A stretch of DNA of 64,000 nt from Biostraticola tofi. Its GTDB lineage: Bacteria > Pseudomonadota > Gammaproteobacteria > Enterobacterales > Enterobacteriaceae. A program made the translations under genes and the position numbers. Below, in pieces: positions 11,026-19,752 of this stretch (position 1 is the stretch's first letter; each line of letters begins with the position of its first letter). The stretch covers positions 1 through 64,000 of the forward strand of contig NZ_SMCR01000007.1 of NCBI RefSeq assembly GCF_004343195.1. The letters are read 5' to 3'. The notes under the pieces are model-generated. The model was not told the DNA's origin. It made no database searches and saw only the letters and a program-made list of their open reading frames with translations.

Positions 11026-12651
11026 TCAGGATGCTTGCGGCTCGTGCGGCACATAATGAAGATAATCAAAATCGGCAAAGCAGGATTGATGACTGATATC
11101 TTCACAATGCAAACCGACAAACGCACCGGTAAAGAAACCTTTGCCGATATTGTAGTCATCTGAGAGCTTCCACGAGGCTAATTGATAAGGCAGGATTTCC
11201 CATTTATGCCCATCAAAAGAATAGCTATAACTGTAGTGCAACCCGTCTACTGTGACTTTAAGCCAGATATATTCCACGTCCTGTGGAATACCTATACCTG
11301 CATCCCACAGCCAATATCGAGCTTCACCTTTATCCACCTCCATTAATTTGAGCACGCGCTGGCCGTCATAGTCGGTGGTGACGCAGCAGTATGACCAGCA
11401 CTGGGTGCTGTAGTAACAGGTCAGGCCGGCCGATTGCTGGAAATGGATTGGATTGAATGAAAGCCGAGTTTCGGCAGTAAAATGGAAATGTTTCCAGCGC
11501 ATGGCAACGGTCGACTGGATAAACGTCGAGACTAACGAGTCATTGCCATAAAGTCGCAAATGGCCAGGACGTGCGCTCAGTGAGCCTAGCTGGCTGCTGA
11601 AGGGGACTCGCAGCGTCTGCAGTTCATCTCCCAGGCTGCCGCGGCCAAAGTCATAGAGATATTCTTTTTCTGGTTGCCGGCTAACAGTGGTTCTGTCGGC
11701 GGGGGCCTGCACGGAGAGAGCGGGGTGGCTGTCCTGTATCCAGGGCCAGCCATCGCGCCATTCCACTTTAGCAATAGCCGTTTCTCTGCCCAGTGGACAA
11801 TAGCCGCGTACTTCACTGGTAAGCAGTGCCATTTCCGGACGCTTAAGCGGACGGCTGGTCAGGTAAACCATATACCATTCATCTTCGCCAAAGCAGATCA
11901 AGGACCCATGACCGGCTTTCTGCAAGGGAAAACGCGGAATGTCCCATGAGGAAAGAATGTGCCATTCAGGATGCAGTTCATAAGGCCCCTCAATATCACG
12001 CGAACGGGCAACAGTGACCGCATGGGCATAACGGGTGCCGCCTTCGGCGGTAAACAGATAGTAATAGCCATCTTTAAAATAAATATGCGAGGCCTCTGTA
12101 TATTTAAGATCGGTGCCCTCAAAGATGACTTTCCATTGGGGAGCGAGTTTTTTTTGCTCATGGAAATATTCCTGCAGCACGATAGTGTTGTGGGGATTGC
12201 TGTGATGCTGTGGCCCCCACAGCCGGTAGGTCAGGTATTTCCTTCCATCATCAGCGTGATACAGGGATGGGTCAATGCCGCCGGCGCCCAATAAAACCGG
12301 ATCGCTCCACGGGCCATCGATATCTTCAGCGGTAATCAGATAGTTATAGCCGGTCTTCCAGGGCGCATTAACCACTTTGATATTGGTGAACACAATCCAG
12401 AATAAACCGTCATGCCAGGTGATATCCGGTGCCCAGATACCGCCGGAGTCCGGGTTACCCATCATGTCCAATTGCCTGGTCTCATTCAGGGCATAGCCTT
12501 TGAACGCCCAATTGACCATGTCGGTTGAATGATAGATACGAATACCCGGAAACCATTCAAATGAAGAGGTAATGATATAGTAGTCGTCGCCCTTACGACA
12601 TATGCAGGGATCGGGGTTAAAACCGGTAATGATCGGATTTTGAATGGCCAT
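11026..12651 (-). CDS. xynB: Glycoside hydrolase family 43 beta-xylosidase
   Basis: A 541-residue enzyme of the GH43 XynB type, close in length to E. coli YagH. The five-bladed propeller begins NPIITGFNPDPCICRKGDDYY, with the general-base Asp in FNPDP. It carries GIDPSLYHADDG (pKa-modulating Asp) and YTEASHIYFKDGYYYL (catalytic acid Glu). A C-terminal jelly-roll follows from about residue 330. The substrate should be short xylo-oligosaccharides, cut in the cytoplasm after uptake. I chose ATG 12651, preceded by AAGGAGC; a longer frame to 12687 runs into the transporter gene. It is 10 bases downstream of the symporter, and the pair mirrors E. coli yagG-yagH. Confidence 0.92.
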   Translation of the reverse strand: MAIQNPIITGFNPDPCICRKGDDYYIITSSFEWFPGIRIYHSTDMVNWAFKGYALNETRQLDMMGNPDSGGIWAPDITWHDGLFWIVFTNIKVVNAPWKTGYNYLITAEDIDGPWSDPVLLGAGGIDPSLYHADDGRKYLTYRLWGPQHHSNPHNTIVLQEYFHEQKKLAPQWKVIFEGTDLKYTEASHIYFKDGYYYLFTAEGGTRYAHAVTVARSRDIEGPYELHPEWHILSSWDIPRFPLQKAGHGSLICFGEDEWYMVYLTSRPLKRPEMALLTSEVRGYCPLGRETAIAKVEWRDGWPWIQDSHPALSVQAPADRTTVSRQPEKEYLYDFGRGSLGDELQTLRVPFSSQLGSLSARPGHLRLYGNDSLVSTFIQSTVAMRWKHFHFTAETRLSFNPIHFQQSAGLTCYYSTQCWSYCCVTTDYDGQRVLKLMEVDKGEARYWLWDAGIGIPQDVEYIWLKVTVDGLHYSYSYSFDGHKWEILPYQLASWKLSDDYNIGKGFFTGAFVGLHCEDISHQSCFADFDYLHYVPHEPQAS

Positions 12652-12661
12652 GAGATGCTCC

Positions 12662-14050
12662 TTATTTAGTGGCATGGGCCGGCTCATTGTTCAATGACGT
12701 CAGGGCGGTCGCATCGGCCTGTTGGCGTTTTACATTCAACTCAGCAGTGATGCCGGCCACCGTTTTACTGTCCAGTTTATAGATAAACAACAGGGCGATT
12801 TGCAGGCCAGAAAAAACCGAGGGGAAGATGCAGAAAATAGCCTTGACCATCAGCGACACTGAGGGGTCTTGAATCACTGCTCCGGGTTGGTAATGGGCAA
12901 AGTGTAACGACCATCCCAGCAATGCACCGCCAAAAGCCAGCCCCATTTTAATACTGAACAAATAAGTGGAGAAAATTAACCCATCCAGACGATGGCCGCT
13001 GCGATGCTCCTCATAGTCAACAATATCTGAAGCCATTAGCCACTGCAGCGGGTTGGTAAGATTAAAAAACAACATGAAGACCATGTTCAGGCCAAATATC
13101 ATCATGATATTTTCATTAGGCGTCATGAAAATGATGATGTTGAGGATGATATAAATAAGTACTGTTATTTTGCAGCTTTTAATTCTGTCGTATTTACCGA
13201 GTAATTTGGCTGAAAGCAGCGAGCCTACCATCGCCGCCAGGCTGCCGTAGAACACAAACTGAGGGGCCAGTTCCGGATGGTCCACAACATATTTGACGAA
13301 ATACATCATGGCGCCGACGCGGATGGTATTAGACGCCGAGCCGACAATTTTGAACAGCATGATGATGCGCCACTGGGTATTCTTCCACAGGACTTTTATA
13401 TCTTCTTTGATATTGAAATGGCTGCCTGCATTCAAAACATGGTTTTCTTTTGTCAAGGCAAAGCAGAGGAAAAAACACAGCGTTCCTAACGCGCCCAAAA
13501 TGGCCATGGCGCCAAAATAACCAATGGCTTCATTGCCCTTGCCAATGATTTTGACCAGTGGCAACGCCACGCCAGATACCACTAATGCCGCCAGGGCAGC
13601 CATAAAGAAACGCCATGACTGCAGAGAGTGCCGTTCAGCCGGGTCAGAGGTTAGTGCCGCCGGCATTGAGCAGTACGGTACGTTTACCGCTGTATAAGCC
13701 AGCGTCAGCAGTATATACGTCACGGCCGCGTAGACTACCCGGCCTTGGTAGCTGAAATCAGGGGTATAAAAGGTGATGGCCATAATCAGGCCAAAGGGAA
13801 TGGCGCACCACAGAATATATGGCCGGAATTGGCCATAGCGCGTTCTGGTCCGATCTACTATCATGCCCATCAAAGGATCTGTAATGGCGTCCAAGAGCCG
13901 GGATATCAAAAATATTGTCCCCATCGCCGCTGCCGAAATACCAAACACATCGGTATAGAAATAGGCCAGAAACAGCATGGTAGACTTCCATACAAAATTC
14001 GATGCGGTATCGCCCAAGCCGTAACCGATTTTTTCTTTAAAAGTAAGCAT
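12662..14050 (-). CDS. GPH-family beta-xyloside:cation symporter (YagG/XynT-like)
   Basis: A 462-residue protein with about 12 transmembrane helices and the GPH (glycoside-pentoside-hexuronide) signature: GYGLGDTASNF near the N-terminus, RLLDAITDPLMGMIVDRTRTRYGQFRPYILW between helices 2 and 3, and NVPYCSMPAALTSDPAER in the middle. It imports xylosides or similar sugars with Na+ or H+. The adjacent xylosidase makes xylo-oligosaccharides the best guess. It is the first gene of the two-gene operon, with GGAATAA upstream of its ATG. No dedicated regulator is adjacent, although the GntR gene at 14590 is divergent. Confidence 0.9.
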   Translation of the reverse strand: MLTFKEKIGYGLGDTASNFVWKSTMLFLAYFYTDVFGISAAAMGTIFLISRLLDAITDPLMGMIVDRTRTRYGQFRPYILWCAIPFGLIMAITFYTPDFSYQGRVVYAAVTYILLTLAYTAVNVPYCSMPAALTSDPAERHSLQSWRFFMAALAALVVSGVALPLVKIIGKGNEAIGYFGAMAILGALGTLCFFLCFALTKENHVLNAGSHFNIKEDIKVLWKNTQWRIIMLFKIVGSASNTIRVGAMMYFVKYVVDHPELAPQFVFYGSLAAMVGSLLSAKLLGKYDRIKSCKITVLIYIILNIIIFMTPNENIMMIFGLNMVFMLFFNLTNPLQWLMASDIVDYEEHRSGHRLDGLIFSTYLFSIKMGLAFGGALLGWSLHFAHYQPGAVIQDPSVSLMVKAIFCIFPSVFSGLQIALLFIYKLDSKTVAGITAELNVKRQQADATALTSLNNEPAHATK

Positions 14051-14589
14051 AAACTTATTCCGTTTATTTTATGTAGGGGAAGTAGGGAAGTTGATACTAT
14101 ATGCAGGGCAGGGGTTAAGTTCTTTTGTGATATTGCGTATGTATGTTATGGAAATTCACAAGTTTTACCTTCGTCACATAATTACTATTGTACCCAGTTA
14201 AGTCGTGATGGTGCCGATAGGAAAAGAGAATGTATTTAGTGTAGACGCCAAATTATCTGCATTCATTTTTATGCATTTGCCCATCATTGTTGATGGTTTA
14301 CGGAATAGGCAGCGCCTAATTATGGCTTATTTAATCTGGTCAAGCTGTCAAAAAAGCGATAAGTGCGCAAAGAGCATAAAGGATGAAATTATCGGTGATT
14401 CCATGTAACAACTATTTTCATCGTTCGATGCCTGATTTTATCCTTAGCGCTCAGATCGCTGGGGCCAGTACTACGTTGAGCAAGGATGATTTAACCGCCG
14501 GGGCCTGAACTTAGCCAAGACCATTGCGCTGCGGCCGACGAAGCTTTAAATTCATATACATGAACGCAGTACTCATCAGGAGATAGGCA
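14051..14589. other. Divergent promoter region, symporter / GntR
   Basis: About 540 bases hold the promoters of the leftward xyloside operon and the rightward GntR gene. A 67-codon frame at 14205-14408 has no ribosome site or recognisable motif and is not called. No TGGTnnnACCA-type operator was found here, unlike the region at 19526. Confidence 0.4.
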
Positions 14590-15306
14590 ATGGAGGTAAC
14601 TGCACTGAAAAAAGTGACGCTGACAGAGCAGATAATGGAGCAAATCGCCTCACAAATCGCGTCTGGCAAGCTCAAGCCAGGGCAACGATTGCCTAACGAG
14701 CGGGCGATGGGCGAGATGTTTAACGTCACCCGCAGCCGGGTGCGTGAAGCGTTGCGCGCTTTGGCGCTGATTGGGCTGATTGAAATCAAACCTGGCGATG
14801 GAAGTTACGTTTCTGAAAAAACGCCCCATCTGCCTGAAGAAACCATTAGCTGGATATTCCATCGGGAGGTACACAATCTCGATGAAGTCTATGCCGCCCG
14901 TAAGCTGATTGAAGAGGAAGTGTATCTGACGGCTGTCGATACTGCCGGCGCTGATGAAAATATCCGGCTGCAGGAGTTGGTTGACCGCATGTCGCTGGCC
15001 TCTTCAGCCGGGGCCAGTCCTGAAGTTTATCATCAGTTACTGGATGATTATGATCTGCTGATGGGCCGAATCTGCGGCAATCAAATCTACAATAAATTGA
15101 TGCAGACTATCGTACTGCTGCGAAAGGACTTTTCCAGTAAATTGCTGCATGCTGATGGCGCTATAGCCCACAGTTTGAAAATGCGTCTGAAAATTCATGA
15201 CGCTTTTATCCGGCGCGACAGAGTGTTACTGAAAAAGAATCTGCACAGTTTTTATCAGGCATCGCGTAAATTTTATGACACCGTGGCGAACAACAAAGAT
15301 AACTGA
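14590..15306 (+). CDS. GntR/FadR-subfamily transcriptional regulator
   Basis: A 238-residue protein. The winged helix covers residues 8-76 (LKPGQRLPNERAMGEMFNVT, then RSRVREALRALALIGLIEIK and GDGSYVS). An all-helical FCD ligand domain occupies about 90-230, with the Asp/His metal-site positions of this family (LDDYDLLMGRICGN, HSLKMRLKIHDAFIRRD). FCD regulators sense sugar acids or other organic acids. The perfect TGGTACTACCA at 19526-19536, upstream of the CoA-transferase operon, is a FadR-type site and a likely target. AGGAG precedes the ATG. It is followed after 2 bases by the IclR gene, so the two regulators share a transcript. Confidence 0.9.
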   Translation: MEVTALKKVTLTEQIMEQIASQIASGKLKPGQRLPNERAMGEMFNVTRSRVREALRALALIGLIEIKPGDGSYVSEKTPHLPEETISWIFHREVHNLDEVYAARKLIEEEVYLTAVDTAGADENIRLQELVDRMSLASSAGASPEVYHQLLDDYDLLMGRICGNQIYNKLMQTIVLLRKDFSSKLLHADGAIAHSLKMRLKIHDAFIRRDRVLLKKNLHSFYQASRKFYDTVANNKDN

Positions 15307-15308
15307 TT

Positions 15309-16046
15309 ATGGCAAAGGTAAAATCTGCTGAGCGGACATTCAGGCTAATCGAGTTGGTCGCGGGTAATCGCCATGGGCTGACTTTTTCTCAAATGCAGGC
15401 CAGTCTGGAGATCCCGCGAAGCTCGGCCCACAGTCTTATTCAGGAATTTCTTGATAATGACTATCTGATCTATCTTCCCGATAATCGAAAATACTATGCC
15501 GGACTGGCGTTGATTAAAATGGCGGCAAACTGTATAGAGACCACCGATCTTATTCAGGATTTGCGTCTGCTGACTACCTTTCTCAGTAAAAAGCTGGGTA
15601 AAACTTCCCACGCGGCCATTCTAGACGGCAATCAGGTGGTTTATCTGGCCAAAGCGCAGGGGGGGGAAGATGTTTCGTTAATGCGCAATATCGGCAATCA
15701 TCTGCCCGCTCACTGCACCGCCGTGGGTAAAATGCTGCTCAGCCAGTACGCTGATAATGACGTTATGCAACTGTATGCCGACCGGCCGCTGGAGAAAATG
15801 ACCCTGGACTCCATTGGCACTATGGCGGTGCTGCTGCATGAACTGAAGCAGGTTCGCCGGCAGGGCTATGCCATTGAGATACGAGAAGCCAATGAGAGGG
15901 CGGCCTGCCTGGCGTTACCGCTCTATACGTCGTCCGGAAAAATGATCGCTGCTTTCAGCCTGACCTGTCTGGCATATGAATGGGAGGAACTGGCCTTGGA
16001 TAACGCTCTACAGGTGATGAGAGAAAGCCGGTTAATGGTGCAGTGA
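15309..16046 (+). CDS. IclR-family transcriptional regulator
   Basis: A 245-residue protein. The N-terminal winged helix (residues 5-65: SAERTFRLIELVAG, LEIPRSSAHSLIQEFLDNDYL) is followed by the IclR effector domain. That domain carries LPAHCTAVGKMLLSQY and the C-terminal CLALPLYTSSGKMIAAFSL core. IclR members respond to small acids or aromatic and sugar catabolites and can activate or repress. It is placed directly after the GntR gene and convergent with the CoA-transferases. It likely controls the same catabolic island, perhaps through the palindrome at 19688-19703. Confidence 0.9.
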   Translation: MAKVKSAERTFRLIELVAGNRHGLTFSQMQASLEIPRSSAHSLIQEFLDNDYLIYLPDNRKYYAGLALIKMAANCIETTDLIQDLRLLTTFLSKKLGKTSHAAILDGNQVVYLAKAQGGEDVSLMRNIGNHLPAHCTAVGKMLLSQYADNDVMQLYADRPLEKMTLDSIGTMAVLLHELKQVRRQGYAIEIREANERAACLALPLYTSSGKMIAAFSLTCLAYEWEELALDNALQVMRESRLMVQ

Positions 16047-16065
16047 ACCGCTATCCGGCTTTTTT
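16024..16065 (+). terminator. Possible terminator at the IclR gene end
   Basis: AAAGCCGG (16024-16031) pairs with CCGGCTTT (16055-16062), and the right arm runs into six T. The IclR stop codon lies in the 23-base loop. A long loop lowers confidence, but the T-run and convergent setting fit. Confidence 0.5.
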
Positions 16066-16072
16066 GATATCA

Positions 16073-17191
16073 TCAGGGATTATCAGCACCCAGCGGCGGG
16101 GCGCCGACCGGGCTTAAAAAAACGTCGCCGTCGATTTTAATCGGGCAGCGAGTGGTCAGCAGCGATTTGCCGCTAGGTAGGGTTAATTGCTGTACCATCT
16201 TCAAGGCCTTGAATCCTTCGCTGGCGTATAGCTGTTCCCAATCCATAACCTTGGCGCACCAGATATCTTCTTGTTCCAATATAGACAGCCAGCTGTCGCA
16301 GTCTTTCGTCTGCAGGTGGTCAATCAGCAGGGTTTTGATCTCGTCCCGGTAACTGAACCAGGTGTCTGGCTGGGTGTAGGTGGTCAGTGCCGGGCAGCCA
16401 AGTAATTCACCTAAACGGGGGATCGGTGTCATGGCCAGCGCCAGGTATCCCCGGGCGGTAGGATAAATGCCATAGGGCGCGGAAAGGTAGGCGTTGGCAT
16501 TATTGACCGCACTTCTGACCGGATCCTGTTGGCCGTCATTCATCCAGGTGGTCAATACCTCGAACTGCAAATCCAGCACCGTATCCAGTAAACTGACCTG
16601 CACTTGGCAGCCACATCCGGAAGTGATGCGCTTGACCAGACCGGCCATAATGCCCTGGACCAGATAGTCGCCGGCGAAAATATCCGTTACCGAAAGGCCA
16701 AACGGCAACGGAGGCTGGCTGGCATCGCCATTAAGATGGCAAAGGCCGGACAGCGCTTGAATCAGCAGATCCTGGCCGGGACGTTTCACCCACGGACCCT
16801 CATCGCCATAGCCTGATATTTCACCATAGATAATCGCCGGATTGATGGCTTTCAGCGACCTGTAATCAAGACCCAAGCGAGACGCCACCCCAGGGCGAAA
16901 GTTAAAAATAACCACATCGGCATTTTGAATCAGCGGCAGCAGGGCATCGTGCTGGGCCGCATTCTTCAGGTCGACGGTAATGCTTTTCTTATTGCGGTTG
17001 ATGGCATGGAACAAGGAGCTGTCGCCATCGATCTGCAACGCTGAAATATACAGTCGACGGCAGATATCGCCACCGTCCGGATTTTCGATTTTGGTGACCG
17101 CCGCACCTAAATCAGCCAGACGCAGCGCGGCGGAGGGGCCTGAGAGAAATTGGCTGAAATCCAAAACGTTAATACCGGCGAGCGGCTTCAT
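16073..17191 (-). CDS. Class III CoA-transferase (CaiB/BaiF family) 1
   Basis: A 372-residue enzyme starting MKPLAGINVLDFSQFLSGPSAALRLADLGA, the typical N-terminus of family III CoA-transferases. Asp170 in the segment SVTDIFAG aligns with the catalytic Asp of formyl-CoA transferase (forms the aspartyl-CoA thioester). It should move CoA between two carboxylic acids in the cytoplasm. Its start overlaps the stop of the next CoA-transferase by ATGA, so the two are translationally coupled and may form a hetero-oligomer. The acids involved are unknown; the lactonase, aldolase and MaoC hydratase on the other arm suggest a sugar-derived or hydroxy acid. Confidence 0.9.
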   Translation of the reverse strand: MKPLAGINVLDFSQFLSGPSAALRLADLGAAVTKIENPDGGDICRRLYISALQIDGDSSLFHAINRNKKSITVDLKNAAQHDALLPLIQNADVVIFNFRPGVASRLGLDYRSLKAINPAIIYGEISGYGDEGPWVKRPGQDLLIQALSGLCHLNGDASQPPLPFGLSVTDIFAGDYLVQGIMAGLVKRITSGCGCQVQVSLLDTVLDLQFEVLTTWMNDGQQDPVRSAVNNANAYLSAPYGIYPTARGYLALAMTPIPRLGELLGCPALTTYTQPDTWFSYRDEIKTLLIDHLQTKDCDSWLSILEQEDIWCAKVMDWEQLYASEGFKALKMVQQLTLPSGKSLLTTRCPIKIDGDVFLSPVGAPPLGADNP

Positions 17192-18345
17192 AAGTCAACC
17201 CCGGCAAGATTGAAGTCGGCAGTGATGCTGGCGGTATCTTCGCCCAGCCGAGGGGCGGATTTGGCGATGGCGCTGCGTTGGCCATTGATGCGCAGCGGAG
17301 AACGTAGCATACGAATGTGCTGACCCGATGGCAGCCTGACTCGCTGGGTGATATCCAGCGCTTTGAACCCCTCGCTGGCAAATAGCGTCTTCCAGTCATA
17401 TACCTCCGAGCACCAGAATTCATGTGCATCCAGCAACCTAGTCCAATGCTCGGTTGGCCGGGTCAGCAGAATATCGGCGATCAGGTTTTTAATGCTATCG
17501 CGGCAACTGAACCAGGTCGCGGGATCGGTATAGCGAGCAAGCTCGTCAGACTGGAAGATTGCCGCCAGCGCGGTAACGCTGCCCATCGCAATCGCGATAT
17601 GGCCATCTTCGGTCGGATAGATGCCGTAAGGCGCAGCCAGCCACGCATGAGCATTATTTTTGGCGCAACGGTTGGGCACCTGGTGACCGTCGTTCAGCCA
17701 AGTGGTCAATACTTCGAACTGCATGCTGAGCACTGATTCCATTAGGCTGATTTCAACTCGTCCTCCCTGTTGGGTTTTGCCTCGGCGTAGCAGACAGGCC
17801 AGAATGCCTTCGACCAGATGGGCTCCTGCCAGCGAGTCGGCGACTGAGAGTCCAAACGGCGTCGGCGGCTGATGGCGATCGCCGTTAAGCCAGGCAAGAC
17901 CCGACATGGATTGAATCAGCAGATCCTGGCCAGCTTTGTCGGCCCAGGGGCCCTGACTGCCATAGCCGGTCACCGAGGCATACACTAAACGGGGATGCTG
18001 AATGCGCAGCGCCTCATAGCCCAAGCCTATTTTATCCATCACTCCGGGGCGAAAATTTTCAATCAAGACGTCAGCCTGGGCAATCAAATTTTTGACGCGC
18101 TGTAAGTCCGAAGGATCTTTCAGATTGGCGCAAAAACTTTCTTTACCGCGGTTGATAGTATGAAATAACAGGCTGTCTTCACCCACCCTCTGGTTGCGCA
18201 AAGTCAACTGCCTACTGGCATCACCGGTCAATGGTCGTTCCACTTTGATAACCCGGGCGCCCAAATCGGCTAAACGCAGCGCTGCCGAAGGCCCGGCCAG
18301 GAACTGGCTAAAATCCAGTACCACTAAACCTGACAAAGGAAACAT
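17188..18345 (-). CDS. Class III CoA-transferase (CaiB/BaiF family) 2
   Basis: A 385-residue paralogue of its neighbour, with the same opening (VLDFSQFLAGPSAALRLADL) and the catalytic-position Asp170 in SVADSLAG. Both halves of the family fold are present, including the AWLAAPYGIYPTEDGHIAIA segment. It lies 2 bases after the solute-binding-like gene and overlaps the next CoA-transferase by 4 bases, so three genes form one tight operon. Having two similar CoA-transferases suggests either an obligate heteromer or two successive CoA exchanges. Confidence 0.9.
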   Translation of the reverse strand: MFPLSGLVVLDFSQFLAGPSAALRLADLGARVIKVERPLTGDASRQLTLRNQRVGEDSLLFHTINRGKESFCANLKDPSDLQRVKNLIAQADVLIENFRPGVMDKIGLGYEALRIQHPRLVYASVTGYGSQGPWADKAGQDLLIQSMSGLAWLNGDRHQPPTPFGLSVADSLAGAHLVEGILACLLRRGKTQQGGRVEISLMESVLSMQFEVLTTWLNDGHQVPNRCAKNNAHAWLAAPYGIYPTEDGHIAIAMGSVTALAAIFQSDELARYTDPATWFSCRDSIKNLIADILLTRPTEHWTRLLDAHEFWCSEVYDWKTLFASEGFKALDITQRVRLPSGQHIRMLRSPLRINGQRSAIAKSAPRLGEDTASITADFNLAGVDL

Positions 18346-18347
18346 AG

Positions 18348-19490
18348 CTACTCCAGTCCCTGCTGGGATGTTTGATAAAGGTGGTTCAATTTTTTTAGGG
18401 TAGCGCTGCTGTCGCCACCGTCCATCACCCAGTCGCGCACCAGGTCTCCGGCCCGGTCCTGGAACGTCAGGAAACCGCTGTAGCGGGGACGCTTGGCCGA
18501 TCTGTCCAGGGTTGCCAGGGTATCTTTGAAGAAATCGAGGCTGCGCCGATTAACCTCTGCGTCCAGCCACGCGCCGCGATGGCCAGGCTGGCCGCCGCTG
18601 TCGAAAAACAAGGTTTTCTGGATATCCGGTGAGGCGGTAAAGCGAGCATAGTCCAAGGCGGTATCCAGATGTCGACAGTGAGCTGAGATGGCAAGGCCGG
18701 TGCCGCCCAGTACCGTCTGCAAGGGATTTCCCTGATAACTGACCACATCAGTGGCTTTCAGTATCGAACGGGCATAGCCCAAGCGGGAATAATTTGAATA
18801 GCCGTAAGCGTAGGGACAGTAGCTCCAGGTATCCTGACTTGAAAGCAACTCATGAACCTCAATGGGATCCCAGTCAAACAGCTGCCGAGGACAATGACCG
18901 GCCAGTTCACGCAGCGCTTCGAGGGCGTTTATGGCAGTATGGTTATCGGTAATTTTCTCTCCATCAAACCAGGTATTTCCCTGAGTAGCGCACAGCATCA
19001 GGAAGTCCATCAACAGATTAATCGGTATGCCGGCGTAAATGACCCGCCCTTGTCTAGCCAGGGCCAGTAAGTCCTCCCAGGTTGCGGGCAGCTCGAAACG
19101 TCCGGTGGCCAGATGATCCGGGCGATAAACGGCTACCGGGGCGGCTGCATCGATTGCCAGCGCGGTCTGAAATCCGTTGAACTCATAGCTTTCATGGGAT
19201 CCGCCCACCGAATGCGCCGCTTGATCGGCCAGGTAATCAGCAGGCAGGTGATTCTGCAACGGCAGCAGTATGGATTTCTGGGCGACAAATCCGGCCCAGG
19301 GATGGTCAATCACCAGCAAATCGTATTCGCTTGCCAGCGCATCCAGGCTGCCGTCAGCGAAGGCCTGCAGCGAACGCTTTTCCCATTGAATATCCACCTG
19401 GGGATGCAGTTCGCCGTAGCGCTGCGCCGTGGATACCACTGAGGTAAAACCGCGGCTGTGGCCCCAGGTAATCCCCCTCAACGTCACCAT
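18348..19490 (-). CDS. Solute-binding-fold protein without signal peptide
   Basis: A 380-residue protein resembling family 1 (sugar-type) ABC binding proteins: GITWGHSRGFTSVVSTAQRY opening, EYDLLVIDHPWAG, WEDLLALARQGRV, NPLQTVLGGTGLAIS, and ASPDIQKTLFFDSGGQPG. ATG 19490 is preceded by AAGGAG; starting there or at the upstream ATG (19508) gives no hydrophobic signal segment. So it should stay in the cytoplasm unless exported another way. No permease or ATPase is near. It is the first gene of the operon with two CoA-transferases. It may have become a cytoplasmic ligand carrier or sensor, which is speculative. Confidence 0.8.
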   Translation of the reverse strand: MVTLRGITWGHSRGFTSVVSTAQRYGELHPQVDIQWEKRSLQAFADGSLDALASEYDLLVIDHPWAGFVAQKSILLPLQNHLPADYLADQAAHSVGGSHESYEFNGFQTALAIDAAAPVAVYRPDHLATGRFELPATWEDLLALARQGRVIYAGIPINLLMDFLMLCATQGNTWFDGEKITDNHTAINALEALRELAGHCPRQLFDWDPIEVHELLSSQDTWSYCPYAYGYSNYSRLGYARSILKATDVVSYQGNPLQTVLGGTGLAISAHCRHLDTALDYARFTASPDIQKTLFFDSGGQPGHRGAWLDAEVNRRSLDFFKDTLATLDRSAKRPRYSGFLTFQDRAGDLVRDWVMDGGDSSATLKKLNHLYQTSQQGLE

Positions 19491-19525
19491 AAAAAACTCC
19501 TTTTCCAATCAATGTCACAGAAAAT

Positions 19526-19536
19526 TGGTACTACCA
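19526..19536. promoter_or_regulatory. FadR-type GntR operator TGGTACTACCA
   Basis: A perfect TGGT-N3-ACCA site 36 bases upstream of the start codon of the signal-less binding-protein gene. FadR-subfamily GntR proteins recognise this pattern. The GntR gene of this island at 14590 is the obvious candidate. Binding here would block the CoA-transferase operon promoter. Confidence 0.6.
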
Positions 19537-19687
19537 CGCTACCATTGAGGCATAAAAATGCAGCGGCTTGTAGATCAATTCGGTGAAATTGTGACCGATG
19601 CTTTAAAAAAGAAATCTGAGAGATATTTCGTTTGACCAATTAAATAATGAGACTTAGTTTCCATGTAGTTCACACATATAAACCAGT

Positions 19688-19703
19688 GTTCTCATACGAG
19701 AAC
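19688..19703. promoter_or_regulatory. Palindrome GTTCTC-ATAC-GAGAAC
   Basis: A perfect 6-4-6 inverted repeat, 50 bases upstream of the RhaT-like gene, in the divergent promoter region. It is the size and symmetry expected of a dimeric regulator site. The IclR protein encoded at 15309 is a candidate ligand. A promoter for the rightward operon presumably overlaps or follows it. Confidence 0.45.
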
Positions 19704-19752
19704 TGACGGTTTATGCGGTTTTTCATATCATAACAATAATAGGGGAAGCATT

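Noticed and set aside
14205-14408. 67-codon plus-strand frame upstream of the GntR gene
   Set aside because: No ribosome site or motif; AT-rich promoter region.
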